Both the position numbers and the translations under genes were made by a program. This document shows positions 26,238 to 34,649 of a DNA stretch of 64,000 bases, piece by piece. Under the pieces are notes generated by a model. That model did not search any database and was not told where the DNA came from. It worked only from the letters and a program-made list of their open reading frames with translations. The DNA comes from an uncultured Alphaproteobacteria bacterium. GTDB taxonomy: Bacteria; Pseudomonadota; Alphaproteobacteria; HIMB59; GCA-002718135. The first letter of the stretch is position 1, and each line of letters starts with the position of its first letter. The stretch covers positions 56,594 through 120,593 of the forward strand of contig CACHLW010000002.1 in assembly GCA_902580765.1 (NCBI GenBank), read 5' to 3'.

Positions 26238-27039
26238 CCTCTTTTATTTTTCGTCTTTCTTCAAAAGAAATTAATTTTAATTTTTCTCTTTCTTCGGGCC
26301 AATTAAGAATAGATAAATTTCCAATTTCATCTTCAACGAGTGCTGTGCAACTTTCAATCCAGTCACCATCATTACAATAGAGAACACCATTTAATTCCTT
26401 TATTTCAGGTCTATGTATATGCCCGCACACAACGACATCGGCATTTTCTCTTCTTGCTCTATCAGATACAGCAAACTCAAAATTACTAATAAAGTTTGTT
26501 GCATGCTTTGTTTTCTTTTTTAAATATTGAGACAGTGACCAGTAAGATAAACCCATCTTTCGTCGAATAAAATTAAATACATTATTTAACTTTAGCAAAT
26601 ATTCATAAAGTGCTGATCCCACTTTGGCTAACCATCTTGCATTAATGATCACAGCATCAAACTCATCTCCGTGTGTAATCAGTACTTTCCTTCCATCAGC
26701 TAATTGATGTGTATCTTCATTTTTGATTGAAATTTCTCCAAAGGAAAAATTTGTAAAATCTTTTAATACTTCATCATGATTTCCTGGGATAAGCACTACC
26801 TTAGTTCCATTTTTCGCTTTTTTTAAAACTTTTTGAACCACATCATTATGTTCTTGAGGCCAATACATTTTCTTACGCATGCGCCATCCATCTACAATGT
26901 CGCCTACTAAAAATAAATATTCTGAATCTGTTTCCTCTAAGAATTCTAAAAGCATGTTGCTTTTACAGCCACTAGTTCCTAGATGGGTATCCGAAATCCA
27001 AATTGTGCGGTAAAATTTTTTATTTGTTTCAAATTTCAT
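26227..27039 (-). CDS. plcP: PlcP, phospholipase C of lipid remodelling
   Basis: The 270-residue metallophosphoesterase resembles LpxH by fold but matches PlcP in detail: ISDTHLG (Asp17, His19), LVGDIVDGWRM (Asp47), PGNHDE (87-90), YWSLSQYLK, CGHIHRPEI and YCNDGDWIESCTALVE. PlcP cleaves phospholipids to diacylglycerol during phosphate starvation. First gene of the set plcP-agt-aquaporin. The confusion with UDP-2,3-diacylglucosamine hydrolase is common; the agt partner favours PlcP. Confidence 0.88.
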   Translation of the reverse strand: MKFETNKKFYRTIWISDTHLGTSGCKSNMLLEFLEETDSEYLFLVGDIVDGWRMRKKMYWPQEHNDVVQKVLKKAKNGTKVVLIPGNHDEVLKDFTNFSFGEISIKNEDTHQLADGRKVLITHGDEFDAVIINARWLAKVGSALYEYLLKLNNVFNFIRRKMGLSYWSLSQYLKKKTKHATNFISNFEFAVSDRARRENADVVVCGHIHRPEIKELNGVLYCNDGDWIESCTALVEDEIGNLSILNWPEEREKLKLISFEERRKIKEDAA

Positions 27040-27125
27040 TAATTAAAGAATTGCTCTTATACATAAAAGTAGCATTTTATAATACAATTTATTATTATAT
27101 GTGTGTATTGTAAAAAAATAACAGT

Positions 27126-27626
27126 ATGACGCAGAAAATTTGGTTTAAAAAAAAATCACCCCTTCACGGTTCTGGATTATTTGCAAAAACTAATATTAAA
27201 AAAGGTCAGAAAGTAATCCAATATATTGGTGATAAAGTTACTAAAAGAGAGGGTGACAAAAGAGCAGATAAACAAATCCGTAAAGCAAAAAAAGATAAAA
27301 ATAACGGCATGGTCTATGTTTTTGAACTAAACAAGCGATACGACATAGACGGTGATGTCGATTATAATTTTGCAAAATTTATTAATCACTCATGTAATCC
27401 GAATTGTGAAGTAGACATCATAGATAATGAGATTTGGATTTCTTCTATTAAACGAATAAAAAAAGGAGACGAACTTTTCTATAACTATGGTTATCCTTTT
27501 GATACAGATTTTGTGGATCACATTTGTAAGTGTGGTTCTAGAAATTGTGTAGGTTATATTTTAAGTGACAATGATTGGCCAAAATTAAAAAAATATGAAA
27601 AAAAAACTAAGACTAAGTCTAAGTAA
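27126..27626 (+). CDS. SET-domain protein-lysine methyltransferase
   Basis: The 166-residue protein is nearly all SET domain: GSGLFA near residue 16, NHSCNPN (87-93) for SAM and the knot, FYNYG (118-122) with the catalytic tyrosine, and a post-SET zinc cluster CKCGSRNC (134-141). Its target, presumably a lysine, is unknown. A lysine-rich tail is encoded by bases shared with the phoR start (32-base overlap), so it is translationally tied to the phosphate sensor. Confidence 0.85.
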   Translation: MTQKIWFKKKSPLHGSGLFAKTNIKKGQKVIQYIGDKVTKREGDKRADKQIRKAKKDKNNGMVYVFELNKRYDIDGDVDYNFAKFINHSCNPNCEVDIIDNEIWISSIKRIKKGDELFYNYGYPFDTDFVDHICKCGSRNCVGYILSDNDWPKLKKYEKKTKTKSK

Positions 27627-28647
27627 GATACCTTCGATTATTATTGCAATTGATACAAATAAGGAAATAATTTTTTACAATAATGCAGCTAAACAAAAAT
27701 TTTTATTTATTGATGAAGGAAGAGATCTTAATAATATTATTAGATCAACAGAGTTAAATACTTTTATTGATAAAGCCTTTAGGGAGAAGGAAGATTTTAA
27801 GTTTGAATTCACCCCATCTAATTTTAGTGATATGTATTTTATTGCTGACTTAATATTTGTTGAAAAAGATTATGAAGAATTATTAATATCACTAAATGAT
27901 CAAAGTCTTCTTAAAAACTATGAACAAATGCGAACAGATTTTGTGGCCAATGTAAGCCATGAATTGAGAACTCCTCTTTCCTCAATTCTAGGCTATGTTG
28001 AAACAATTAAAAATTCACTCAATGAAGATAAGAACAAAGACAAAACGGTTGGTAAATTTTTAGACACAATGGAAGATCAGGCTTGGCGTATGACTAGACT
28101 TGTCGAAGATTTATTATTACTAAGTAAATATGAGACTGAAGATAAGCCTATAGAATTTCAAGAAGCTAATATAAGGAAATTAATTGATGGCGTAGTAGAT
28201 AATTTACAAAACAAATTAATGGCAAAAAAAATTGAAGTTCAAATCAAGGATGATTTTGATAAGTCTACAATATCAGCAAACAAAGATGCTCTAATTCAAG
28301 TTTTTTTAAACTTAACTGATAACGCAATAAAATATAGTAGAGAAAATTCTACTATTAGTATTGAGATTGAGGGAGTCATTGATGACAATACCGCCTTTTG
28401 CCAAATAAGTTTTATAGATAACGGAGAAGGTATATCAAAAGAGCATTTAACAAGACTTACTGAAAGATTTTATAGAGTAGATAAAAATAGATCTCGAAAT
28501 CAAGGTGGTACCGGTTTGGGTTTATCTATTGTTAAACATATAACTAATAAGCATAATGGTAAATTATCAATAAAAAGCAAGGTGGATAAGGGCTCAACAT
28601 TTACTATTTCCTTACCCGTAATTCAGCAAATTGTAATAAATCCTTAA
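27595..28647 (+). CDS. phoR: PhoR-type sensor histidine kinase without membrane segments
   Basis: The 350-residue kinase has a PAS-like domain (about 10-105), a HisKA block with His122 (VSHELRTPLSS), and ATPase boxes (NLTDNAIKYS, DNGEGIS, GTGLGLSI). It precedes pstSCAB-phoU-phoB, so PhoR is the natural call. No hydrophobic helix is present, whereas most PhoR proteins have one or two at the N-terminus. The ATG lies inside the SET gene; no later in-frame ATG exists before residue 80, which supports this start. Confidence 0.88.
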   Translation: MKKKLRLSLSKIPSIIIAIDTNKEIIFYNNAAKQKFLFIDEGRDLNNIIRSTELNTFIDKAFREKEDFKFEFTPSNFSDMYFIADLIFVEKDYEELLISLNDQSLLKNYEQMRTDFVANVSHELRTPLSSILGYVETIKNSLNEDKNKDKTVGKFLDTMEDQAWRMTRLVEDLLLLSKYETEDKPIEFQEANIRKLIDGVVDNLQNKLMAKKIEVQIKDDFDKSTISANKDALIQVFLNLTDNAIKYSRENSTISIEIEGVIDDNTAFCQISFIDNGEGISKEHLTRLTERFYRVDKNRSRNQGGTGLGLSIVKHITNKHNGKLSIKSKVDKGSTFTISLPVIQQIVINP

Positions 28648-28648
28648 T
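28631..28648 (+). promoter_or_regulatory. Candidate Pho box for pstS
   Basis: TTGTAAT (28631) and CCTTAAT (28642) begin 11 bases apart at the phoR/pstS junction, overlapping the phoR stop. Only two units match. Position just before pstS, the classic PhoB target, raises its credibility. Confidence 0.5.
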
Positions 28649-28689
28649 ATATATTCTGTAGGACAACCTTAATTTAAATGAGGCTAAAT

Positions 28690-29685
28690 ATGAAAAATAT
28701 AATCAAATTAATTGCTGTCCTTGCTCTATTTGGAACTTCTTCAGTTTCAGCAAGAGACTATATTTCAATTGTAGGATCTTCTACAGTTTATCCTTTCGCT
28801 ACTTTAGTTGCTGAAAAAATGGCATCAGAAGGAATGAAAGCACCTGTAATTGAATCAACTGGTTCTGGTGGAGGACACAAATTATTTTGTGCTGGCGTTG
28901 GTGTTGAACATCCAGATATCACTAACTCCTCAAGAGCACAAAAAGATAAAGAATTCAAACTTTGTCAAGATGGTGGTGTAACCGATATCATCGAAGTTAG
29001 AGTTGGTAATGATGGTATAGCTTTTGCATACGCTGCAGATTATGAATGGAAATATACTAATGGTGCTACAATGAAAGGTGGCATTGATTTAACTAAAGAA
29101 GAAATCTGGCAGGCAATGGCTAGAGATAATGCAAATGCTCCAACAACTTGGTATGAAATAGATAAAAGATTACCAAAAGTTGAAATTTCTATCATGGCAC
29201 CTCCTCCAACTTCTGGAACAAGAGATGCATTTGACTCACTTGTAATGAAAAAGGGTTGTGTTAAAGATATGTTAGTTGCTGACGGTGATTGTCAAGCGTA
29301 TCGTGAAGATGGCCATGTTATTGAAGGTGGTGAAAATGATGAACTGTATGTTGAGCATATAACTAAAGAACAAGGTGCATTCGGTATCTTTGGTTATAGT
29401 TTTGTATCTAATAATTCTGATAAAGTTAAAGCATCAATGATTAACGGTGTTGAAATCTCTATGGAAGGTATCCAAGATTATTCATATCCAATAGCAAGAC
29501 CTTTATTCTTCTACATTAAAAAAGCACACATTGGTGTTATTCCTGGTTTAATGGATTATGTTAATGAGTTTGTAAGTGAAGAAGCAACAGAAGGTTACTT
29601 ACTAGATGCTGGACTTGTTCAACTAAGTCCTGCGGATAGAGCAACTGTTCTTGATGCTATTTCTAATCAAACAAATTATAAATAA
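28690..29685 (+). CDS. pstS: PstS, periplasmic phosphate-binding protein
   Basis: I start at the second ATG (28690), because GAGG sits 6 bases upstream of it and it opens directly into the signal peptide (KNIIKLIAVLALFG, cleavage after VSA). The 331-residue protein has the phosphate loops VGSSTVYPFA and ESTGSGGG and the TSGTRDAF block. It delivers phosphate to PstCAB. A terminator after the gene should raise PstS over the membrane parts. Confidence 0.93.
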   Translation: MKNIIKLIAVLALFGTSSVSARDYISIVGSSTVYPFATLVAEKMASEGMKAPVIESTGSGGGHKLFCAGVGVEHPDITNSSRAQKDKEFKLCQDGGVTDIIEVRVGNDGIAFAYAADYEWKYTNGATMKGGIDLTKEEIWQAMARDNANAPTTWYEIDKRLPKVEISIMAPPPTSGTRDAFDSLVMKKGCVKDMLVADGDCQAYREDGHVIEGGENDELYVEHITKEQGAFGIFGYSFVSNNSDKVKASMINGVEISMEGIQDYSYPIARPLFFYIKKAHIGVIPGLMDYVNEFVSEEATEGYLLDAGLVQLSPADRATVLDAISNQTNYK

Positions 29686-29707
29686 AAATCTTAAATTTTT
29701 ATAAATT

Positions 29708-29733
29708 GGGGGCATACAAGCCCCCTTTTTTTT
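29708..29733 (+). terminator. Terminator/attenuator between pstS and pstC
   Basis: Stem GGGGGC / GCCCCC with a 6-base loop followed by eight T. It ends 15 bases before pstC, so pstCAB needs readthrough or processing. Confidence 0.9.
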
Positions 29734-29748
29734 AATACTAAGTTATAA

Positions 29749-31122
29749 ATGTTTTTTTGGTCTTTAGTTTTAATTGCAGTCGGAATTTTCTCATCCTTTA
29801 TATACGGAAGATCAAGAATTAAATTAAACTCTAAAAAACAAGGTACGAAAAGCAAATCTCTTCCCACTTATTACGCACAATACGTTTTAATGTGGTGTTT
29901 GTTTCCCGCACTAATTGTTTATTTTTCATGGGCTATTTTTCAAGAGCAGATTATTCAAAACATAGTTATTAGTAACTTTGAATTTATTGAGGGCGCGGTC
30001 TACAACGAAGGATTATTGTTAGCAGAGATTAGAAATGTTGCTAATAACCCTTCTTTTGCTGATGGTAAATCTATAGAAATAATTAATGCTGCATCTCATT
30101 ATTCTTCCTTAAGACAAATAAGTCAAATATCTTTTTATACCTCAATAATCATTATAATGTTACTTGGAGCCTTATACGCTTCACAAAAATTAAAACCTGA
30201 ATTTCATGCTCAACATACAATTGAAAGATATATACAATATATACTTATATTTTGTTCATCTGTTGCTATTTTTACTACAATAGGAATAGTTTTTTCACTA
30301 ATATTTGAAAGCCTTCGCTTTTTTGCAGAAGTATCAATATTTGAATTTTTATTCAGTACCGAGTGGTACCCTTTTATTCCAATTAGAGAAGGTCAAACAG
30401 CTGCAGAGGGATCCTTTGGTGCAGTACCAATATTTGCTGGAACATTTTTAGTTATGGTAGTAGCTATGTGTGTTGCAGTACCTCTTGGATTATTAACTGC
30501 AATTTATTTAGCAGAATACGCAAGTCAAAGAGTTAGAAAAACTGTTAAACCTCTTCTTGAAATTTTAGCAGGGATACCAACAATAGTTTATGGGTTCTTT
30601 GCTTTTGTTAGTGTTGCCCCTTTCGTTAAAGCATTTGGACAATCAATTGGAATTGATGCTTCACCAACAAGCGCCCTTGCAGCTGGTATGGTAATGGGAG
30701 TTATGATTATTCCTTTTATTTCTTCCCTATCTGATGATGTAATAAACTCTGTCCCGCAAAGTCTAAGGGAAGCATCGCTTGGTATTGGCGCTAATAAAGC
30801 AGAAACAATTAAAAAAGTAATTTTACCAGCAGCTTTACCTGGAATTGTAGGAGCATTTTTATTAGCAATATCCAGAGCGATAGGGGAGACCATGATTGTT
30901 GTAGTTGCAGCAGGTACGGCTCCCAATCTTACGGGCAATCCTTTTGAAAATGTAACAACAGTTACAGTGCAAATTGTTGTGGCCTTAATAGGTGATCAAG
31001 AATTTGATAACCCAAGAACATTATCAGCATTTGCTTTAGGATTAGTTTTATTTGTTATTACATTATTTCTTAACATTATAGCTCTACAAATAGTAAAGAG
31101 ATACAGGGAGCGTTATGAATAA
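29749..31122 (+). CDS. pstC: PstC, phosphate ABC permease
   Basis: The 457-residue protein has an extra N-terminal part (about 190 residues with three or so helices) before the permease core. The core carries LAEYASQRVR, LAGIPTIVYGFFA and the EAA-type loop SLREASLGIGANKAETIKKV. It forms the channel with PstA. The pstA start overlaps its end by 8 bases. The long N-terminal extension is common in alphaproteobacterial PstC. Confidence 0.92.
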   Translation: MFFWSLVLIAVGIFSSFIYGRSRIKLNSKKQGTKSKSLPTYYAQYVLMWCLFPALIVYFSWAIFQEQIIQNIVISNFEFIEGAVYNEGLLLAEIRNVANNPSFADGKSIEIINAASHYSSLRQISQISFYTSIIIIMLLGALYASQKLKPEFHAQHTIERYIQYILIFCSSVAIFTTIGIVFSLIFESLRFFAEVSIFEFLFSTEWYPFIPIREGQTAAEGSFGAVPIFAGTFLVMVVAMCVAVPLGLLTAIYLAEYASQRVRKTVKPLLEILAGIPTIVYGFFAFVSVAPFVKAFGQSIGIDASPTSALAAGMVMGVMIIPFISSLSDDVINSVPQSLREASLGIGANKAETIKKVILPAALPGIVGAFLLAISRAIGETMIVVVAAGTAPNLTGNPFENVTTVTVQIVVALIGDQEFDNPRTLSAFALGLVLFVITLFLNIIALQIVKRYRERYE

Positions 31123-32395
31123 TTCTGTTGCTAAAGAAAAAATTGTTTCTTTGAGAAAAAAGAGAAGTTTAGAAGATATGCGATTTAAGTATTATGGCTT
31201 TACAGCTATGTGTTTATCTTTAGCAGTTTTAGTTTTTCTTTTGTATACAATATTTTCTAAAGGATACACTGCTTTCCAAAAAACAATTGTTCTCCTAGAA
31301 GTTGATTATAATCAAGATGTTTTAAAACTAACTCCTGACTCCTCAGATGAAGAAATGGAAAAAGGAAAATTTTTTAGAGTTAAAAAACAGGCAATTGAAA
31401 ATTTTTTCCCCGATCTCTCAAAATCAGATATTAAATTAGTAAAAAAATTATTTTCTATAAATGCAGATAACGAAATTAAAGACTACTTCTTAGATAATCC
31501 TGAAGTTATTAATACAAAGCAACAAATTTGGGTAACTGCCCACAGTGATGTGGATCAACTATTAAAAGGTAATTCAAGAAGGGATGTGCCAGAAGATAGA
31601 AGAAAATTAAATGATATTCAATTAAGTTATGTTGATCAATTAGTTGAAGAAAATAGAGTTAAACAAGTTTTTAATAATTTCTTTTTTACTAAAGCAGATT
31701 CAAGGCATCCTGAAATTGCTGGTGTTGCTGGTTCATTTATGGGATCATTATTTACTCTTTTTACTGTTTTTATTTTATCTTTTCCAATTGCTATAGGAGC
31801 GTCTGTTTATCTTGAGGAATTTGCTCCAAAAAATAGAATAACTGAATTAATAGAAGTAAATATTTCAAATCTTGCAGCAGTCCCATCAATAGTTTTTGGA
31901 TTACTTGGGTTAGGTGTATTGCTTAATGTTTTTGGTCTTCCAAGGAGCACACCGTTAGTTGGAGGTTCCGTGTTAGCATTAATGACGTTACCAACTATTA
32001 TTATTGCCTGCCGAGCTTCATTGAAAGCTGTTCCCCCTTCAATTAAAGAAGGAGCGCTTGCAGTTGGAGCAACAAAAACACAAGCGGTATTTCATCATGT
32101 CGTACCCCTTGCACTACCTGGTACTTTAACAGGGACTATTATTGGATTAGCACAAGCATTAGGTGAAACAGCACCACTTATAATGATTGGTATGATTGCA
32201 TTTATTCCCAATATTCCAACTGGCTTAACAGAACCTTCAGCAGCACTTCCTGTTCAAATATATCTATGGGTGGAAAGTGCAGAAAGAGGTTTTCAGGAAA
32301 AATCAGCTGCGGCCATAATGGTAATTTTAATATTTTTGTTCATGATGAATGCCATTGCAGTGTTCTTAAGAAATAGATTTGAAAGGAAGTGGTAA
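31115..32395 (+). CDS. pstA: PstA, phosphate ABC permease with DUF3333-type N-terminus
   Basis: The 426-residue protein has one N-terminal helix (about 28-50), a hydrophilic domain to residue about 205 (DUF3333 type in alphaproteobacteria), then the permease core with YLEEFAPKN, LAAVPSIVFGLLG and the loop IKEGALAVGATKTQAVFHHV. It works with PstC. It is followed after 3 bases by pstB. Confidence 0.92.
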   Translation: MNNSVAKEKIVSLRKKRSLEDMRFKYYGFTAMCLSLAVLVFLLYTIFSKGYTAFQKTIVLLEVDYNQDVLKLTPDSSDEEMEKGKFFRVKKQAIENFFPDLSKSDIKLVKKLFSINADNEIKDYFLDNPEVINTKQQIWVTAHSDVDQLLKGNSRRDVPEDRRKLNDIQLSYVDQLVEENRVKQVFNNFFFTKADSRHPEIAGVAGSFMGSLFTLFTVFILSFPIAIGASVYLEEFAPKNRITELIEVNISNLAAVPSIVFGLLGLGVLLNVFGLPRSTPLVGGSVLALMTLPTIIIACRASLKAVPPSIKEGALAVGATKTQAVFHHVVPLALPGTLTGTIIGLAQALGETAPLIMIGMIAFIPNIPTGLTEPSAALPVQIYLWVESAERGFQEKSAAAIMVILIFLFMMNAIAVFLRNRFERKW

Positions 32396-32398
32396 AAC

Positions 32399-33160
32399 AT
32401 GAGTAACTCTAAAATATTGGCAAATAGTGTAGATGTATATTATGGATCCAAACAAGCTCTTTTTGGAATCTCAATGGATATCAAGGAGAAAGAAGTTACG
32501 GCATTAATTGGTCCTTCAGGATGTGGTAAATCAACTTTCTTAAGATGTATAAACAGAATGAATGATTTAATTGAAATTTGTAAAGTATCAGGATCAATAA
32601 AAGTTGATAACGAAGAAATTATTAGTGATAAAACCGATGTTGTAAGTCTAAGATCTAAAATTGGAATGGTATTTCAAAAACCAAATCCTTTTCCTAAATC
32701 TATTTTTGATAATGTTGCTTATGGCCCAACTATACATGGTTTAGTTGACTCAAAAAATGACTTAGAAGAAATTGTACATTCATCATTAAAAAAGGCAGGT
32801 CTATTTGATGAAGTAAAAGATCGATTAAATGAACCTGGAACAAGTTTATCAGGCGGTCAACAACAACGATTATGTATTGCAAGAGCAATTGCTGTTAATC
32901 CTGAAATAATCCTAATGGATGAACCTTGCTCTGCTTTAGATCCAATAGCAACTGCTATTATAGAAGAATTAATTGATGAGTTAAGATTAAACTATACAAT
33001 TATTATAGTGACCCATTCTATGCAACAGGCAGCAAGAGTTTCGCAGAAAACATGTTTCTTCCATTTAGGAGAATTAATAGAAACGGGCGAGACAAACAAA
33101 ATTTTTACAAATCCTGATAATACAAAAACACAGGATTACATTACAGGGAGATTTGGATAA
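32399..33160 (+). CDS. pstB: PstB, phosphate ABC ATPase
   Basis: The 253-residue ATPase has Walker [10 protein letters not shown] (about 36-44), the PstB hallmark [14 protein letters not shown], signature LSGGQQQR, Walker [13 protein letters not shown] and H-loop VTHSMQQA. It energises phosphate import. Its last base is the first base of phoU. Confidence 0.95.
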   Translation: MSNSKILANSVDVYYGSKQALFGISMDIKEKEVTALIGPSGCGKSTFLRCINRMNDLIEICKVSGSIKVDNEEIISDKTDVVSLRSKIGMVFQKPNPFPKSIFDNVAYGPTIHGLVDSKNDLEEIVHSSLKKAGLFDEVKDRLNEPGTSLSGGQQQRLCIARAIAVNPEIILMDEPCSALDPIATAIIEELIDELRLNYTIIIVTHSMQQAARVSQKTCFFHLGELIETGETNKIFTNPDNTKTQDYITGRFG

Positions 33161-33870
33161 TGAAACAAGAAGGACATATTGTAAAATCATACGATGAAGA
33201 AATTAGAGAAATTAAAAATAATATTGTTGATATGGGCAGTTTAGTTGAAAATCAACTAAAAGACTCACTTCTATGTTTAAAGGATAAAGATACAGAATTT
33301 GCCGAAAAAATTATAGAAAACGATAATGTAATTGATAAAGCATATAATGCTCTTGATCAAAACTTAGTTGAAATACTTGGCAAAAGACAACCGATGGCTG
33401 CAGACTTACGAACAATTTTTTCAGCAATTAAAATCAATAAAGATCTAGAAAGAATAGGAGATCATGCAACAAATATTGCCAAAAGAGTAGCAGTAGCAGA
33501 AATAGTTTTGCCAGAAAAACCTTCGAGAGATATTATTAATATGGGTGCACAAGTTAATATTATGATCAGTGAAGTAATAAAAGCTTTTTTAGAATTTTCA
33601 GATCAAGCCGCAAAAAAAGTTTGGTTAATGGATAGACAAATTGATGAAGAATATCTTGGAATATTAAGACAATTATTAACCTACATGATGGAAGAACCAA
33701 AAAGAATCACAGCATGTACAAGTCTTTTATATATGGTTAAAGACCTAGAGCGAATAGGTGACTATGTTCAAAATATTGCAGAAGATATTTATTACGCAGT
33801 TTCTGGTGAGCCCCTATTTGATGGTAATCCAGACCCAACCTGGGAAGCAATTCTTCCAAAGAAGAAATAA
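33160..33870 (+). CDS. phoU: PhoU, phosphate signalling regulator
   Basis: The 236-residue all-helical protein has two PhoU repeats, each with the metal-binding pattern (DLRTIFSAIKINKDLERIGDHATNIA and LLYMVKDLERIGDYVQNIAED blocks). It links PstSCAB to PhoR and keeps the kinase quiet when phosphate is ample. One base overlaps pstB. A Pho box starts right after its stop. Confidence 0.94.
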   Translation: MKQEGHIVKSYDEEIREIKNNIVDMGSLVENQLKDSLLCLKDKDTEFAEKIIENDNVIDKAYNALDQNLVEILGKRQPMAADLRTIFSAIKINKDLERIGDHATNIAKRVAVAEIVLPEKPSRDIINMGAQVNIMISEVIKAFLEFSDQAAKKVWLMDRQIDEEYLGILRQLLTYMMEEPKRITACTSLLYMVKDLERIGDYVQNIAEDIYYAVSGEPLFDGNPDPTWEAILPKKK

Positions 33871-33871
33871 A

Positions 33872-33900
33872 TTGTAATATTATTGTAACAAAATTTTAAT
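33872..33900 (+). promoter_or_regulatory. Candidate Pho box directly before phoB
   Basis: TTGTAAT, TTGTAAC and TTTTAAT start at 33872, 33883 and 33894, exactly 11 bases apart. This is the clearest Pho box in the window. It ends only 11 bases before the phoB ATG. Confidence 0.65.
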
Positions 33901-33911
33901 AGTAAAGATTC

Positions 33912-34595
33912 ATGAAACTAAAAATGCTTATCGTCGAAGATGAAGAAGCATTACTAGATCTTCTTAAATTTAATTTTAATAAAGAAGGATATAAAATAGA
34001 TACTGCAACGGACGGTGAAACTGCTTTAGAAAAAATATTATATAAACCACCTGACATAATTATTCTTGATTGGATGTTACCTAAACTATCAGGAATTGAA
34101 CTTTGTAGAAGAATTAGAAAAAATAAAGAACATAAGAATATTCCTATCATAATGTTAACAGCAAAAGGTGAAGAAGAAGATAAACTTCGTGGCTTAGAAA
34201 CTGGTGCAGATGATTACATAACAAAACCTTTTTCAGTTAACGAATTAGTGGCAAGAGTAAAAGCTGTTCTTCGACGAATAAGACCAATGTTTGTAGATGA
34301 AGTTTTAACTTATAAAGGAATAGTAGTTGATCTTGTATCTCACTCGGCATCACGAGATGGCGAAACTCTTCATCTTGGTCCAACAGAATTTAATTTATTA
34401 GCTTTCTTCATGGAAAATATTGGTCGTGTCTTTAGCCGTGAACAATTACTAAATCATGTTTGGAAAAATGATGCCTATGTAGAACCTCGAACAGTTGATG
34501 TTCATATAAGAAGACTGCGAAAGGCCATTAATAATGACGTAAAAGAAGATTTTATAAGAACCGTGAGATCAGCAGGATATTGTTTTGGCTCGTAA
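33912..34595 (+). CDS. phoB: PhoB, phosphate response regulator
   Basis: The 227-residue protein has a receiver domain (VEDEEALL, phosphoacceptor Asp53 in ILDWMLP, Lys in YITKPFS) and an OmpR-type winged helix (GPTEFNLLAFFMEN, VWKNDAYVEPRTVDVHIRRLRKA). PhoB binds direct repeats 11 bases apart; a three-unit box lies right before it. Partner kinase is PhoR at the other end of the pst operon. Confidence 0.95.
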   Translation: MKLKMLIVEDEEALLDLLKFNFNKEGYKIDTATDGETALEKILYKPPDIIILDWMLPKLSGIELCRRIRKNKEHKNIPIIMLTAKGEEEDKLRGLETGADDYITKPFSVNELVARVKAVLRRIRPMFVDEVLTYKGIVVDLVSHSASRDGETLHLGPTEFNLLAFFMENIGRVFSREQLLNHVWKNDAYVEPRTVDVHIRRLRKAINNDVKEDFIRTVRSAGYCFGS

Positions 34596-34649
34596 TTAAG
34601 CCATAAATTTCACTTATACAAATCACTTACCAAACTATAAAACCACCAT

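Noticed and set aside
26227..27039. LpxH (lipid A synthesis) for the metallophosphoesterase
   Set aside because: The detailed motifs and the overlapping glycosyltransferase gene fit PlcP better.
27040..27125. Pho box between plcP and the SET gene
   Set aside because: TTGTATT (minus) and TTGTAAA (plus) occur, but the units 11 bases away do not match.
30588..30938. 116-residue minus-strand open frame inside pstC
   Set aside because: Antisense shadow of the pstC permease core.
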